Under the pieces are notes generated by a model. It saw only the letters and a list, made by a program, of their open reading frames with translations. It searched no databases and had not been told where the DNA came from. Of a stretch of DNA of 64,000 nt, positions 19,390-27,768 are shown piece by piece; position 1 is the stretch's first letter, and every line of letters starts with the position of its first letter. Source of the DNA: Candidatus Thermokryptus mobilis (GTDB lineage: Bacteria > Bacteroidota > Ignavibacteria > Kryptoniales > Kryptoniaceae); NCBI RefSeq assembly GCF_900070205.1, contig NZ_FAOO01000012.1:17052-81051 (forward strand), given 5' to 3'. The translations under genes and the position numbers were made by a program.

Positions 19390-19407
19390 ATAAATTCTTT
19401 TACCACT

Positions 19408-19758
19408 ATGAGTGAAAATTTCAACGAAATAATCGGATCAGATGCATCAATTCATATAAACGGAAAGATAAGCGAAAAAGAAATTGAATATGTTGAGAAA
19501 AATTTTTGGTCAAAGCTTGCAAGTGTTAAAGGAAAAGTTGGCTTCAAGCGTGATTTGATAGCCCTGTATAAATATATGAAAGACCCCCAAGTTCCACTCA
19601 TAAAAAAAGCAATTGTTATATTTGCGTTAATCTATTTTATCCTTCCCCTTGATTCAATCCCTGACATTTCACCGATAGTTGGATTTCTTGATGACATTGG
19701 GATAGTTGCGATGGTAATTAAGTATTTGAGCAAAGAAATTGAGCCATATTACGATTAA
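19408..19758 (+). CDS. DUF1232 (YkvA-type) small membrane protein
   Basis: This protein of 116 residues has the DUF1232 signature 'YFILPLDSIPDISPIVGFLDDIGI' (given here as two adjoining pieces at residues 71-94), a hydrophobic hairpin that likely associates with the membrane. The function of this family is unknown. It follows the TldE-like gene by 18 bp and is presumably co-transcribed with it. Confidence 0.85.
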   Translation: MSENFNEIIGSDASIHINGKISEKEIEYVEKNFWSKLASVKGKVGFKRDLIALYKYMKDPQVPLIKKAIVIFALIYFILPLDSIPDISPIVGFLDDIGIVAMVIKYLSKEIEPYYD

Positions 19759-19821
19759 AGTAATCTTTGTGTGATTCCGAAGGGTTAGGGTTGGGAGTGA
19801 GTTAATTTCTCCCTCCTCTTC

Positions 19822-20601
19822 TCACTTTGCGGGAGAAATATTGATTTCTTCAGCTACAGCCATCCCAAAGCCAAGATGATTTTTATGCCCAAATCCCCAC
19901 TCATAACCAACCTCTATTAACCTTGGATCGGTTTTAATTACAAAAGGAGCAAGAAAACATTTTATATTTGTCCTTCCAAACTTTATAAGCTTTGAAAATT
20001 TCCCACCCTTTGATTTTATATACTCCTCATCAAACTTCATCTCAAAATCCATCGCTTCTATTTTCTCACCATAAAGGAAGTTAAACTTTGAGAGCAGGTC
20101 TTCCTTTATCCTCTCAAAATAGCTCGGTTCGTCTGGCGTCAAAAATAATTGTCCCGGTGATTTCCCTCTGAGGACGGCTATAGGTGAGAGAAGGCGAAGT
20201 TTCATCTCGGAGTTAAATTTCGGTAATTCAATCTTAGTGATTGATTTAACAACAAATTTAATATCGCCAACTTTAAGGTCTCCATCTCGTAAAAAAGCAA
20301 CTGCCATGGCTTCAATGAAAGAGTCAATCGGAGAGGAAATAAAAAAATTGAAATCATCCGGATGATTTAACTTAATTTTGGCATCATCGGTTATTATAAA
20401 ATTTTTGAAGCGAAGAAATGAGAATGTGTAAACCTTGAACTTATCCTTTAAAATCCCAAGTCGTCTCAAATTTTTATCTTGCGCAAAGATATCACTATGT
20501 TTTTTTATTTTTCCTCTTATTTCCGCATAGAGGAGATGATTGTAATTTACAGGAACTGATACAGGGAAATGTTGAGCTGAAAGTGTAATTTTTAATCGCA
20601 T
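19822..20601 (-). CDS. cas6: CRISPR-associated endoribonuclease Cas6 (solitary)
   Basis: Cas6 cleaves CRISPR precursor RNA within the repeats. This 259-residue protein has the ferredoxin-like layout and the C-terminal glycine-rich loop 'GYEWGFGHKNHLGFGMA' that marks Cas6. A candidate catalytic His is not clearly placed: 'SAQHFPVSVPVNYNH' near the N-terminus contains two histidines, of which the second matches the usual position. No other cas gene or repeat array lies within the flanking sequence. It may process a distant array in trans. Confidence 0.8.
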   Translation of the reverse strand: MRLKITLSAQHFPVSVPVNYNHLLYAEIRGKIKKHSDIFAQDKNLRRLGILKDKFKVYTFSFLRFKNFIITDDAKIKLNHPDDFNFFISSPIDSFIEAMAVAFLRDGDLKVGDIKFVVKSITKIELPKFNSEMKLRLLSPIAVLRGKSPGQLFLTPDEPSYFERIKEDLLSKFNFLYGEKIEAMDFEMKFDEEYIKSKGGKFSKLIKFGRTNIKCFLAPFVIKTDPRLIEVGYEWGFGHKNHLGFGMAVAEEINISPAK

Positions 20602-20747
20602 AAAAAATCCCCCGCTTTGAATTTGACTGTTTTTTCAAAGCCCCTTTATTTTCCCCGAACAAAGGCATGAGATTAAAACGAGTTTTTATTTTAGTTAAAA
20701 AATTTATCTACGTGACATTCCATCCCTCGCTCAAAAATTAATTTTGG

Positions 20748-20766
20748 GGGCGGGGAAACCCCACCC
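20748..20766 (-). terminator. Hairpin terminator of the M14 peptidase gene
   Basis: In the minus transcript GGGUGGGG pairs with CCCCGCCC (one U-G pair) around a UUU loop. The stem is followed by an A/T-rich tail (CCAAAATTAATTTTT), 33 bp past the stop. Confidence 0.7.
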
Positions 20767-20798
20767 AGTTTTAAATATAAAACAAAGATAAAAATTTT

Positions 20799-23492
20799 TC
20801 AAAAGCTCGGTGAAAGTAGAATTGAATTTAAAAACAGGCGATTCAACCCCAACCAGAACAATCTGAAGTTCGGGTCATCCGCAAACATTATAACCTTTCC
20901 ACGTCCGCTTGGCTCTTCAATCAGGTATGCTTTCCCAGGGAATTTTTTCTCCATATCTTCCCAAACAAAGCCACTTATGCGTACATCCTTATCAGCAAAC
21001 ACACCTGGATTTGCTCCATCTTTTGATTTTTCAAAAATCAAAGCAGAATAAACGAGGACAGCGATTTCGTCATCGTAACCAAAAGAGAGATAATGAATTG
21101 TATCAAGTTTAACTCTAAAAATTGCTCCTGGCGTAAATTCAATCCTTTCTTTTGGCTTTTTCTCTTTTTCCTTCAAAGTATCCTTTTGAACTTGTGGTTT
21201 CTCCTCTTCGTATTCATCTTCATCCGATGAACCCTCACCGAGAAGTTTGGCACTTGTAAGTTCAACTCCTTTTAAGGTTGGGAAAACGGAAGCGTTTTTC
21301 AATGTCACAAGGACACCACCATTTGAAACCCATTCCTTTATTTTCCTCACCCCACCTTCACCGAGTAAATTTTTCAATTGATTTGCATTTGCATCTGGTA
21401 TGATCAAAACATTATATCTGTAAAGATCAACGCTTTGGAAGTAGTCCCATCTTATCGGCGTGAAATTATATTCATACATTTGTTCAAGCAAAAACCAAAT
21501 GGCGCCATACGAACTCTGACTAACGGGTTCTTCAGTTAAGACCGCGATTTTTGGTTTCTTTATTTCAATCACCCAATTTGAACCAAGGTCAATACCTTTT
21601 TCAGTGTAGGCAGAATTGATTGAATATAAATCAACATTCGCTTCTTTTGCGAGTTGCTTTATCTTTTGATGAAAATCCTGAATATGTTTATTTCTTTCAA
21701 CGCGAACTATAACTGTTCCTCTGGGGAAGTAAGTTCCATCTTCAGAATAGAAAAATCTTGAAGCAACAGCAACTTTAAAATCATTTGATAAAAGTTTAGA
21801 TAGAAGCTTTGCGGATGCGTCTGTATCATATTTGAAGGCGTAAGCATATTTTGGAATATCATTTGGAATCTGAAAGCTGAAATTTGGTTTTTGATTAACC
21901 TTCTCAACTTTAACTTTCGCTTCATCCTCTGTCATATAACATTCAACACCCCAAGCCAAAGGCAAAGCCCAAGCTGTGACATCATAAAACCCAAGCGGTA
22001 ACCTTCGGACATTTTTCCCAAGCTTTTTGTTATATTCATAAGCAAACCTTGCTTGTTTTAGAAATTCTTCTTCCATTTGCGGGTCGGGCTCAAAAAGTGT
22101 TTTAATGAGTCGCTTCTGGGGTTGATACATCGGAATTATAAATGAGCCTTTTGGAAAGGTCATTTTTCTGGTGCTCTTATCAAAGTAACTCTTGGCTGAT
22201 GAACTTGTAAAGCTTTCTTTAGCTTCATAAACCTCAATTTTATGCTTAAGGCACAACTCCACAAACCTTGCGGTTTTTTCTCTATCTTTATCTGGGACGA
22301 TGACAAATTGTTTATACTGCTCTTTTTTCGCCTCCTCAAGCGCAGTTTGTCTAAACTTATAAAAATCAAAAAGTATATCTACCCTGTGATTTACAGACGC
22401 CTCAAGCGTTTTCATTGATGCTATGAAATGATGATGAATACCTTCTTTGAAAGTTATTATGGTTTCATCTTCCCTTTCATATTGAAATCCCTTTCTTCCT
22501 CCGGCATCCGTTTCAAATGTCATACCTATGGCGCCGTTAAGAGCCGGATAAGAATCCCAATAACCTGGATAATGAAGGTCAAACACTTCACCTGTGTAAT
22601 AGCTCCAACCGTAATCATCAAAGCCACGAGCGATGTTAAGCCCGATTACCTTTGCCCATTTTTTTGTCGTCGGTGGAAGATTTTGATTCACAGGCGGAGC
22701 ATAAGGGACGAAAAACATATTTTTCGTCTCACCGTGGTGATCAGCGAAGACCTGCGGGTTCCAATAATGGAATTGCTCAACAACCTTTTGCGTTTCAATT
22801 TGTGAACAAGCAAAAGCATCACGGTTTAAATCGATCAAATAATGATTGTAATTTGTCTTCATACGCCAATCACCGCGATGCTCTGAAGCATAAGGGTCGG
22901 GATTACCATATTTACCGACGAAGGTCGCCTTGAACCAGGATACAGCTTTTTGATGGCTGTCGGGATTATGCGGAATGTTTATTATTACAACAGCATCTTT
23001 CAAAATTTTCTTCGTCACTTCGTCCTCACCAGCACAAAGCTGATATGCGACTTGTATCCCAGCTTCAAAAGCTGCTGTTTCATCCCCATCGTTTGAATAA
23101 TTTAACCAGACAATTAACGGTGTCGTCTCGGCTATTTTTTTAGCTTGTGTTTCATTTGTAACTCTTGGGTCGGTCAACCTCTCTATGTTTGCTCTTATCT
23201 CATCAAGTCGGGCAAGGTTTTCTGGCGAACTTATCACAAGAAGATACATATTTCTTCTTTCGTATGATTGTCCGTATCTGATAATTTTTATCCTATCCGA
23301 TGATTTCGCAAGTGTGTCAATGTAACGCTCCATTTCATAATGCTCAGTGATAAAATCGCCAATTTCATAGCCAAGTATTTGCTTAGGCGTTGGTATTTTG
23401 GGATTGTAAACTCCATCTTTCCAAAATTTAAAGTCATCCCCAAAGGACAAATTCAAAACAAAGAAAAGCAAAAAAGCGGCGAGTTTTTTCAT
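20799..23492 (-). CDS. Large secreted M14-type carboxypeptidase-like protein
   Basis: A signal peptide (residues 1-18) precedes an M14 zinc carboxypeptidase domain (about 40-390). The substrate-binding 'LNRD' (Arg224), the third zinc ligand in 'ADHHGE' (His252/253) and the catalytic Glu327 in 'TFETDAGG' are present. The first zinc motif, normally HxxE, reads 'SNDGDE': Glu138 is kept but Asp135 replaces the histidine. Downstream is a glutamine amidotransferase-like region (about residues 640-760, 'VLIIPDANANQLK') and a Lys/Glu-rich linker. The layout matches large Bacteroidota M14 proteins of the cell envelope. It is either an enzyme with an altered metal site or a binding protein. It is monocistronic, with a terminator on each side. 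Confidence 0.82.
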   Translation of the reverse strand: MKKLAAFLLFFVLNLSFGDDFKFWKDGVYNPKIPTPKQILGYEIGDFITEHYEMERYIDTLAKSSDRIKIIRYGQSYERRNMYLLVISSPENLARLDEIRANIERLTDPRVTNETQAKKIAETTPLIVWLNYSNDGDETAAFEAGIQVAYQLCAGEDEVTKKILKDAVVIINIPHNPDSHQKAVSWFKATFVGKYGNPDPYASEHRGDWRMKTNYNHYLIDLNRDAFACSQIETQKVVEQFHYWNPQVFADHHGETKNMFFVPYAPPVNQNLPPTTKKWAKVIGLNIARGFDDYGWSYYTGEVFDLHYPGYWDSYPALNGAIGMTFETDAGGRKGFQYEREDETIITFKEGIHHHFIASMKTLEASVNHRVDILFDFYKFRQTALEEAKKEQYKQFVIVPDKDREKTARFVELCLKHKIEVYEAKESFTSSSAKSYFDKSTRKMTFPKGSFIIPMYQPQKRLIKTLFEPDPQMEEEFLKQARFAYEYNKKLGKNVRRLPLGFYDVTAWALPLAWGVECYMTEDEAKVKVEKVNQKPNFSFQIPNDIPKYAYAFKYDTDASAKLLSKLLSNDFKVAVASRFFYSEDGTYFPRGTVIVRVERNKHIQDFHQKIKQLAKEANVDLYSINSAYTEKGIDLGSNWVIEIKKPKIAVLTEEPVSQSSYGAIWFLLEQMYEYNFTPIRWDYFQSVDLYRYNVLIIPDANANQLKNLLGEGGVRKIKEWVSNGGVLVTLKNASVFPTLKGVELTSAKLLGEGSSDEDEYEEEKPQVQKDTLKEKEKKPKERIEFTPGAIFRVKLDTIHYLSFGYDDEIAVLVYSALIFEKSKDGANPGVFADKDVRISGFVWEDMEKKFPGKAYLIEEPSGRGKVIMFADDPNFRLFWLGLNRLFLNSILLSPSF

Positions 23493-23559
23493 TGTTTTTT
23501 GGGATTTTTTATTTTTATGACGGAAGGAAATAACGGAAAGTTTTCAAGGATAAAAAGAA

Positions 23560-23582
23560 GGCTCAGCCACACTGGCTGAGCC
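23560..23582 (-). terminator. Hairpin terminator of the PorV-family gene
   Basis: A perfect 10-bp stem (GGCTCAGCCA / TGGCTGAGCC) with a 3-nt loop is followed in the minus direction by TTCTTTTTA. It lies 19 bp past the stop. Confidence 0.92.
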
Positions 23583-23600
23583 GTTTTAAAGGCAAACAAT

Positions 23601-24632
23601 TTACAACACGACCCCAAGGGAAATCCTGTGGGCTTGTTTTAATCTATAAAGGTCTGAATACGAGTAATCAAACTTCAAGGCGATATTTGAACCAGGTATG
23701 TTAACCCTTACACCTGCGCCAGCGTTAAGAGTGAACTTCCCGTGCGTTTCATCAACTGCATATCTTTTCATCCCACCAACCCGGACAAAGAACATCTCTC
23801 TAAATGCAAACTCACCTCCAACAAGACCAAGCGCTCTGTAATCCCTTTCATCTCTATAATCAGCGTTCACTGTAAATCTAAAGCTTTCACTTTCAATCAA
23901 GTTAAATGTTGCGCCCATCTGAAATGTCAATGGCAATGACCATTCCTCTGCCTTTAAATTAGCTATGACATCGGTTGGATTTGACCCAGCTGTTGGATAT
24001 GGATCAACTTTAACTATAAGGTCTCTTCCCTCAAGTCGTAATTTCGTTCCAAAGTTTGTAAACGACATTCCGATTTTAAGACCACGAAATCCAGTGTCGT
24101 ATAAAGTTCCTATGTCAAGGGCGAAAGCACTCGCTGTTGAATGTGAAATTGTTTCAGTTATATACTTCACGCTCAAGCCAATTGAAAACTTATCGGTTAA
24201 ACGTCTTGCATAGCCAACCGCAAAGCAAGCATCATATGCAGAAAATGTTTGACCACTCGCTCCCTCTGTATCAAGCCATGTCGTGATTGGCATATCTCCC
24301 ATTGAAAGATAAGTTATACCAACACCAATAGCCCCAAAGTTTCCGAGTGGAACACCGACTCCGAGAAATGCGACATTCAAGTCAGCGATCCAATCAGTGT
24401 TTGCAAACATTACCTCAGTTCTTTTCATCTGGGAAAGACCAGCTGGATTCCAATACATTGCCGATGGGTCGTTTGCATTAGCTACAACAGCGCTTGCAAG
24501 TGCAGAACCGCGTGGGTCAACCGGAATTTTAAGGAATGCAGCAGCTGAAGTTCCAACATTATCAAATTGTGCAAAAACCATTCCCGGTAAGACAATCAAG
24601 ATAAACAATGTGAAAATTATCTTAAACCTCAT
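23601..24632 (-). CDS. PorV/PorQ-family outer-membrane barrel protein
   Basis: The start at 24632 is chosen because a strong Shine-Dalgarno sequence (GGAGG) lies 4 nt upstream and a signal peptide begins at once ('MRFKIIFTLFILIVLPGMVFAQ'). The longer frame would add 17 residues with none of this. After the signal come 'GTSAAAFLKIPVDPRGSALASA' in two pieces and 'PSAMYWNPAGLSQM', the hallmark of the PorV/PorQ family, then alternating beta strands to the terminal aromatic-type end 'RISLGVVL'. In the T9SS, PorV shuttles cargo from the SprA (Sov) translocon to the cell-surface attachment complex. Its position a few kb from sprA fits this, though the paralogue PorQ or a general barrel role is possible. 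Confidence 0.85.
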   Translation of the reverse strand: MRFKIIFTLFILIVLPGMVFAQFDNVGTSAAAFLKIPVDPRGSALASAVVANANDPSAMYWNPAGLSQMKRTEVMFANTDWIADLNVAFLGVGVPLGNFGAIGVGITYLSMGDMPITTWLDTEGASGQTFSAYDACFAVGYARRLTDKFSIGLSVKYITETISHSTASAFALDIGTLYDTGFRGLKIGMSFTNFGTKLRLEGRDLIVKVDPYPTAGSNPTDVIANLKAEEWSLPLTFQMGATFNLIESESFRFTVNADYRDERDYRALGLVGGEFAFREMFFVRVGGMKRYAVDETHGKFTLNAGAGVRVNIPGSNIALKFDYSYSDLYRLKQAHRISLGVVL

Positions 24633-24673
24633 TTTTCCTCCGAAATTTTTATTTTGAAAATCAAATTTCAAAA

Positions 24674-24694
24674 GCCCGGGCAAAACACCCGAGC
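24674..24694 (-). terminator. Hairpin terminator of the fibronectin-like secreted protein gene
   Basis: A 7-bp stem (GCTCGGG / CCCGGGC in the minus strand, one U-G pair) with a 7-nt loop is followed by TTTTGAAATTTG. It starts 8 bp past the stop. Confidence 0.75.
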
Positions 24695-24701
24695 AAAACT
24701 T

Positions 24702-27680
24702 CTACTTTATAAGAGCAAACTTCCCAATAACCTCCCCTATCTTCCTTCCTGTCTCGTCAAATCCCTCAATGTGATAGATATAAACTCCAAACGCTACCTC
24801 TTGCTCGTTGTAAGATTGCAAGTTCCAGCGAGCTATTGAGCCACCCTCGTGATTTATAACCCTGACAAGGTCACCTGCGACATTGTAAATTCTTATTATC
24901 GCTTTCGGCGGTAAATGATGGAATTGAACTTCCTTTTGAACGCCATACTTTCCTACCTCGTAAGGTGAGCTCACAACATAAGGATTCGGAACAACCCTTA
25001 TATTCTCAAGATCAGAAGCGGTCATACTCGTTGTCGTCTGTTTCACAGTGTTGAACTCATAAACATCATCCTTTGTCAAAATTTTATTCGTCACAATTCT
25101 AATTTTATCACCAGCTGGAACAGAAGCCGCTTCAGAATAGATTCTCACTCTATAAGGTATATCAGCAAGCGATGTGGCATTAAATTCACCAGGATTGCTC
25201 TCTGGATATGGTTTATTTATTATGAAAATTCTGTCATAATCATCCCAGTTAAATCCAGAGGCACCGCGATCACGAATTGCGGCATTGACTTTTGTATTCG
25301 TTGTTATGTTCCATATCTCAAATGGCGCAGTCATTGTCGTTCCGAGTGGATTCAAAGCTGAACCAACTTTCGGATATGTTACAGGGTTATTTACAATTCT
25401 TATCTCATAGTCTGAAGAAAGTGCCTCCCTTGAAAGCGAATCAATGGTTGCACCAGCGTTAAAACCTTCAAAAGTTAAATCAATAGTCCAAGCATCGTAA
25501 ATATGAACACTGTCACCATCAACAACAGCATCCCAGTTTACATCAGGCGGAAGGTCTTGAACTGGAATATAAAGACCATCAAAAATCAAAGCATTATCAA
25601 TCGCTGGATCGTAGAAATACGGATAGTTCTTGATAGTATCCCTACTTATCGTAACGACATAATTCCCATCTTGATCTTTCAAATCCATAAGCAAACTAAA
25701 TGGGGTGCTTCCTTGCTTAAAGGTTAAGCTATACTTTTTACCAGTTGTGACTCTCGGATCTAAAACCGTTATCGGAATTTTCACATCGCTATTCCCTCTG
25801 ATGTGAGTAGCTTCTTTATCAGCGCTACCGACAGTTACACCTGAGGCGGGTTTGCCTGGAATCACTGCAACTGTATTCGTTCCCTCTTTCGGATAGCTTC
25901 TAATTGCATTTTCAAGTGGTGGTATGGGTCCATCATCGTGGTCATAAGCAACAACGGCATACCAGTATTCATACCCATTGTTGACATTTCTATCAATAAA
26001 GTAATGCCTTATACCCGCATCGCTTCCTAAATTAAAGTGCCTTCTCGTTTCTGATTCACCTTGGATTCCATTTTTCAAATCGTATATCGCAATAGGAATC
26101 CAACCCTGGAATTGACCAAATGCATCAATTATCGCTTCACCCCATGTTTGCCCTCTATCCGTGCTCTTATAAATTTTGTATCCCTCAAATGCGTTGTTAC
26201 CCGTCAATCTATCATTTATATGATCAATCGTTCCATCTGGCTTGTAATAAATTCCTCTTTCAGAGCGATCATCCCAATAAAGTATAACCATTCTATCACC
26301 AGCAACAGCTCTGACGGATGGCTCTGGCGGTGCCTCAGCTGCGCGATAGCTATTGTTATAAAGCAACTGGCAAAGCATTGCCTTTTTAAACAGGTCACGC
26401 TTATTCCTTGCATGAATAGAAGCAAATGTGAAAGCAAGCTGACCTCCAGGCGGAAGTGTAAATGGTCCAGAACCGACGACATAAGTTATATCAGGTCCAA
26501 AAGAATTTGGTGTCTGTGTCCAATCATCTGGATGCGGATTAACATTATGTGGCGCCATAATCCCACCTGCAAGCTGATCATATTCAGCTGTTTCCGTCTG
26601 TGGAGCTTCGCTGTAAGGGAAAACTTGGAATGTCGTTATACCCATTGGCTCACCTGTTTGAGGATTTATCGGCGTCTCAAGAAATTTCAAACCAACCCAT
26701 CCAACATTTGAAGCTATCAAACCTTCAACCTTATCATCCCCATCCCAAAGATATGTGAAGTTCCAAAGCAGTGAGTCCTCACTTGGTGAATATCCTTCAA
26801 CATCTGTTCCAACTGGAATAAAAGCAGCAAAATCATCCGTCCATTCATATGAACCTTGCTCAGGACAATCAGGGTCATCGTGAATCCCAACATAAACATC
26901 ATATAATGTATCCGTTCCAATGTTTGTGACAATGAATCTAAAAATTATGAAGTCCTGATTGAGAAAGTCATCCCATTGAAGCCCCCAGATATCAAGACGC
27001 ACATCCATTGGCTTTGGTTTGTTTCCAGCCTCAGGGTCATTATCAGTCACGACGAAATAAGCTTCTCTCTTGGCAACGACTTCACCATCCAAGACGCCCG
27101 GGAAACCAGTTGAACCAACTCTTGGCTGATTATATGTTATCTTTCTTGCGTGTTCTGGTAAATCATTCAAAGATGGCCACCTCTGTGGCCAGGATTGTGG
27201 TTTATCACTAAATGCAATCCCTATGTTATTTTTCTCATCAACATAACCAGCATCAAACCCAGGCAAAGGTTGATATTCTTCTTCACTAAACCTTGCTGCA
27301 CCTCTTGTTCCACTTGCGAAAAACTTAGTATAACTTCCATCTGGATTTTTCTTCTTCGCTCCAACTAAAGGAGCCATTGTCCACCTGTATGTTATGCCAC
27401 TTCTTGCTGGAAACTCCCAGCAAAGTCCCCATCTATCATATCCAAGGGTTGCAGCATTTGAAATCCTCGCCCAAACATTTCCAACATCAAGGACCGACCT
27501 TTTCCTATCACCTGGACCAAGTTCCTTTGAAAGCGGTTTTAACCCACGCTGAGGAGCAATAACCGTGTTATAATACTTTTCCTTTGTCATCCAGTTCGGA
27601 TCTTCTTTAACCTGTGCAATTACCCCATTAAATAGACCAACTAAAATTAAAGTGAGAATAAAAGCGATAACCTTTTTCAT
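24702..27680 (-). CDS. Large secreted protein with fibronectin-like region and T9SS-like C-terminus
   Basis: This protein of 992 residues begins with a signal peptide ('VIAFILTLILVGLFNGVIAQ'). The N-terminal half is of no family I recognise and contains many Trp and Asp residues ('DDPDCPEQGSYEWTDDFAAF'). A fibronectin type III-like segment spans about 450-600 ('GYKIYKSTDRGQTW', 'YEYWYAVVAYDHDDGP'). The last 90 residues start 'NIRVVPNPYVV' and end 'GKFALIK', with 'IRIYNVAGDLVRVI', as in T9SS C-terminal sorting domains. It lies between the TonB-dependent receptor and the PorV-family gene, each with its own terminator. I infer a surface protein exported by the T9SS, perhaps a partner of the receptor. 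Confidence 0.75.
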   Translation of the reverse strand: MKKVIAFILTLILVGLFNGVIAQVKEDPNWMTKEKYYNTVIAPQRGLKPLSKELGPGDRKRSVLDVGNVWARISNAATLGYDRWGLCWEFPARSGITYRWTMAPLVGAKKKNPDGSYTKFFASGTRGAARFSEEEYQPLPGFDAGYVDEKNNIGIAFSDKPQSWPQRWPSLNDLPEHARKITYNQPRVGSTGFPGVLDGEVVAKREAYFVVTDNDPEAGNKPKPMDVRLDIWGLQWDDFLNQDFIIFRFIVTNIGTDTLYDVYVGIHDDPDCPEQGSYEWTDDFAAFIPVGTDVEGYSPSEDSLLWNFTYLWDGDDKVEGLIASNVGWVGLKFLETPINPQTGEPMGITTFQVFPYSEAPQTETAEYDQLAGGIMAPHNVNPHPDDWTQTPNSFGPDITYVVGSGPFTLPPGGQLAFTFASIHARNKRDLFKKAMLCQLLYNNSYRAAEAPPEPSVRAVAGDRMVILYWDDRSERGIYYKPDGTIDHINDRLTGNNAFEGYKIYKSTDRGQTWGEAIIDAFGQFQGWIPIAIYDLKNGIQGESETRRHFNLGSDAGIRHYFIDRNVNNGYEYWYAVVAYDHDDGPIPPLENAIRSYPKEGTNTVAVIPGKPASGVTVGSADKEATHIRGNSDVKIPITVLDPRVTTGKKYSLTFKQGSTPFSLLMDLKDQDGNYVVTISRDTIKNYPYFYDPAIDNALIFDGLYIPVQDLPPDVNWDAVVDGDSVHIYDAWTIDLTFEGFNAGATIDSLSREALSSDYEIRIVNNPVTYPKVGSALNPLGTTMTAPFEIWNITTNTKVNAAIRDRGASGFNWDDYDRIFIINKPYPESNPGEFNATSLADIPYRVRIYSEAASVPAGDKIRIVTNKILTKDDVYEFNTVKQTTTSMTASDLENIRVVPNPYVVSSPYEVGKYGVQKEVQFHHLPPKAIIRIYNVAGDLVRVINHEGGSIARWNLQSYNEQEVAFGVYIYHIEGFDETGRKIGEVIGKFALIK

Positions 27681-27720
27681 TTTTCTTCTCCAATTTTATT
27701 TGTGAAAAAAATTCATAACA

Positions 27721-27743
27721 CCCGCCATCTAAAAGATGGCGGG
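27721..27743 (-). terminator. Hairpin terminator of the TonB-dependent receptor gene
   Basis: A perfect 10-bp stem (CCCGCCATCT / AGATGGCGGG) with an AAA loop is followed in the minus direction by TGTTATGAATTTTTTT, 25 bp past the stop. Confidence 0.9.
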
Positions 27744-27768
27744 TTACGAGTAAAAAACTTAAAAGAGA

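Noticed and set aside
19759..19821. Hairpin between the DUF1232 and cas6 genes
   Set aside because: Only a weak 5-bp stem with a long loop (GTGAG/CTCAC or GGGAG/CTCCC) and no T-run, so it is not called as a terminator.
19759..20800. Possible CRISPR array near cas6
   Set aside because: No regularly spaced repeat is present on either side of the gene; only single hairpins and AT-rich sequence are seen.
26061..26711. Plus-strand open frame of 216 codons opposite the fibronectin-like secreted protein
   Set aside because: Its composition (many Arg, Cys, Ile, Trp) is that of antisense sequence, it has no ribosome-binding site, and the opposite frame is a clear secreted protein.
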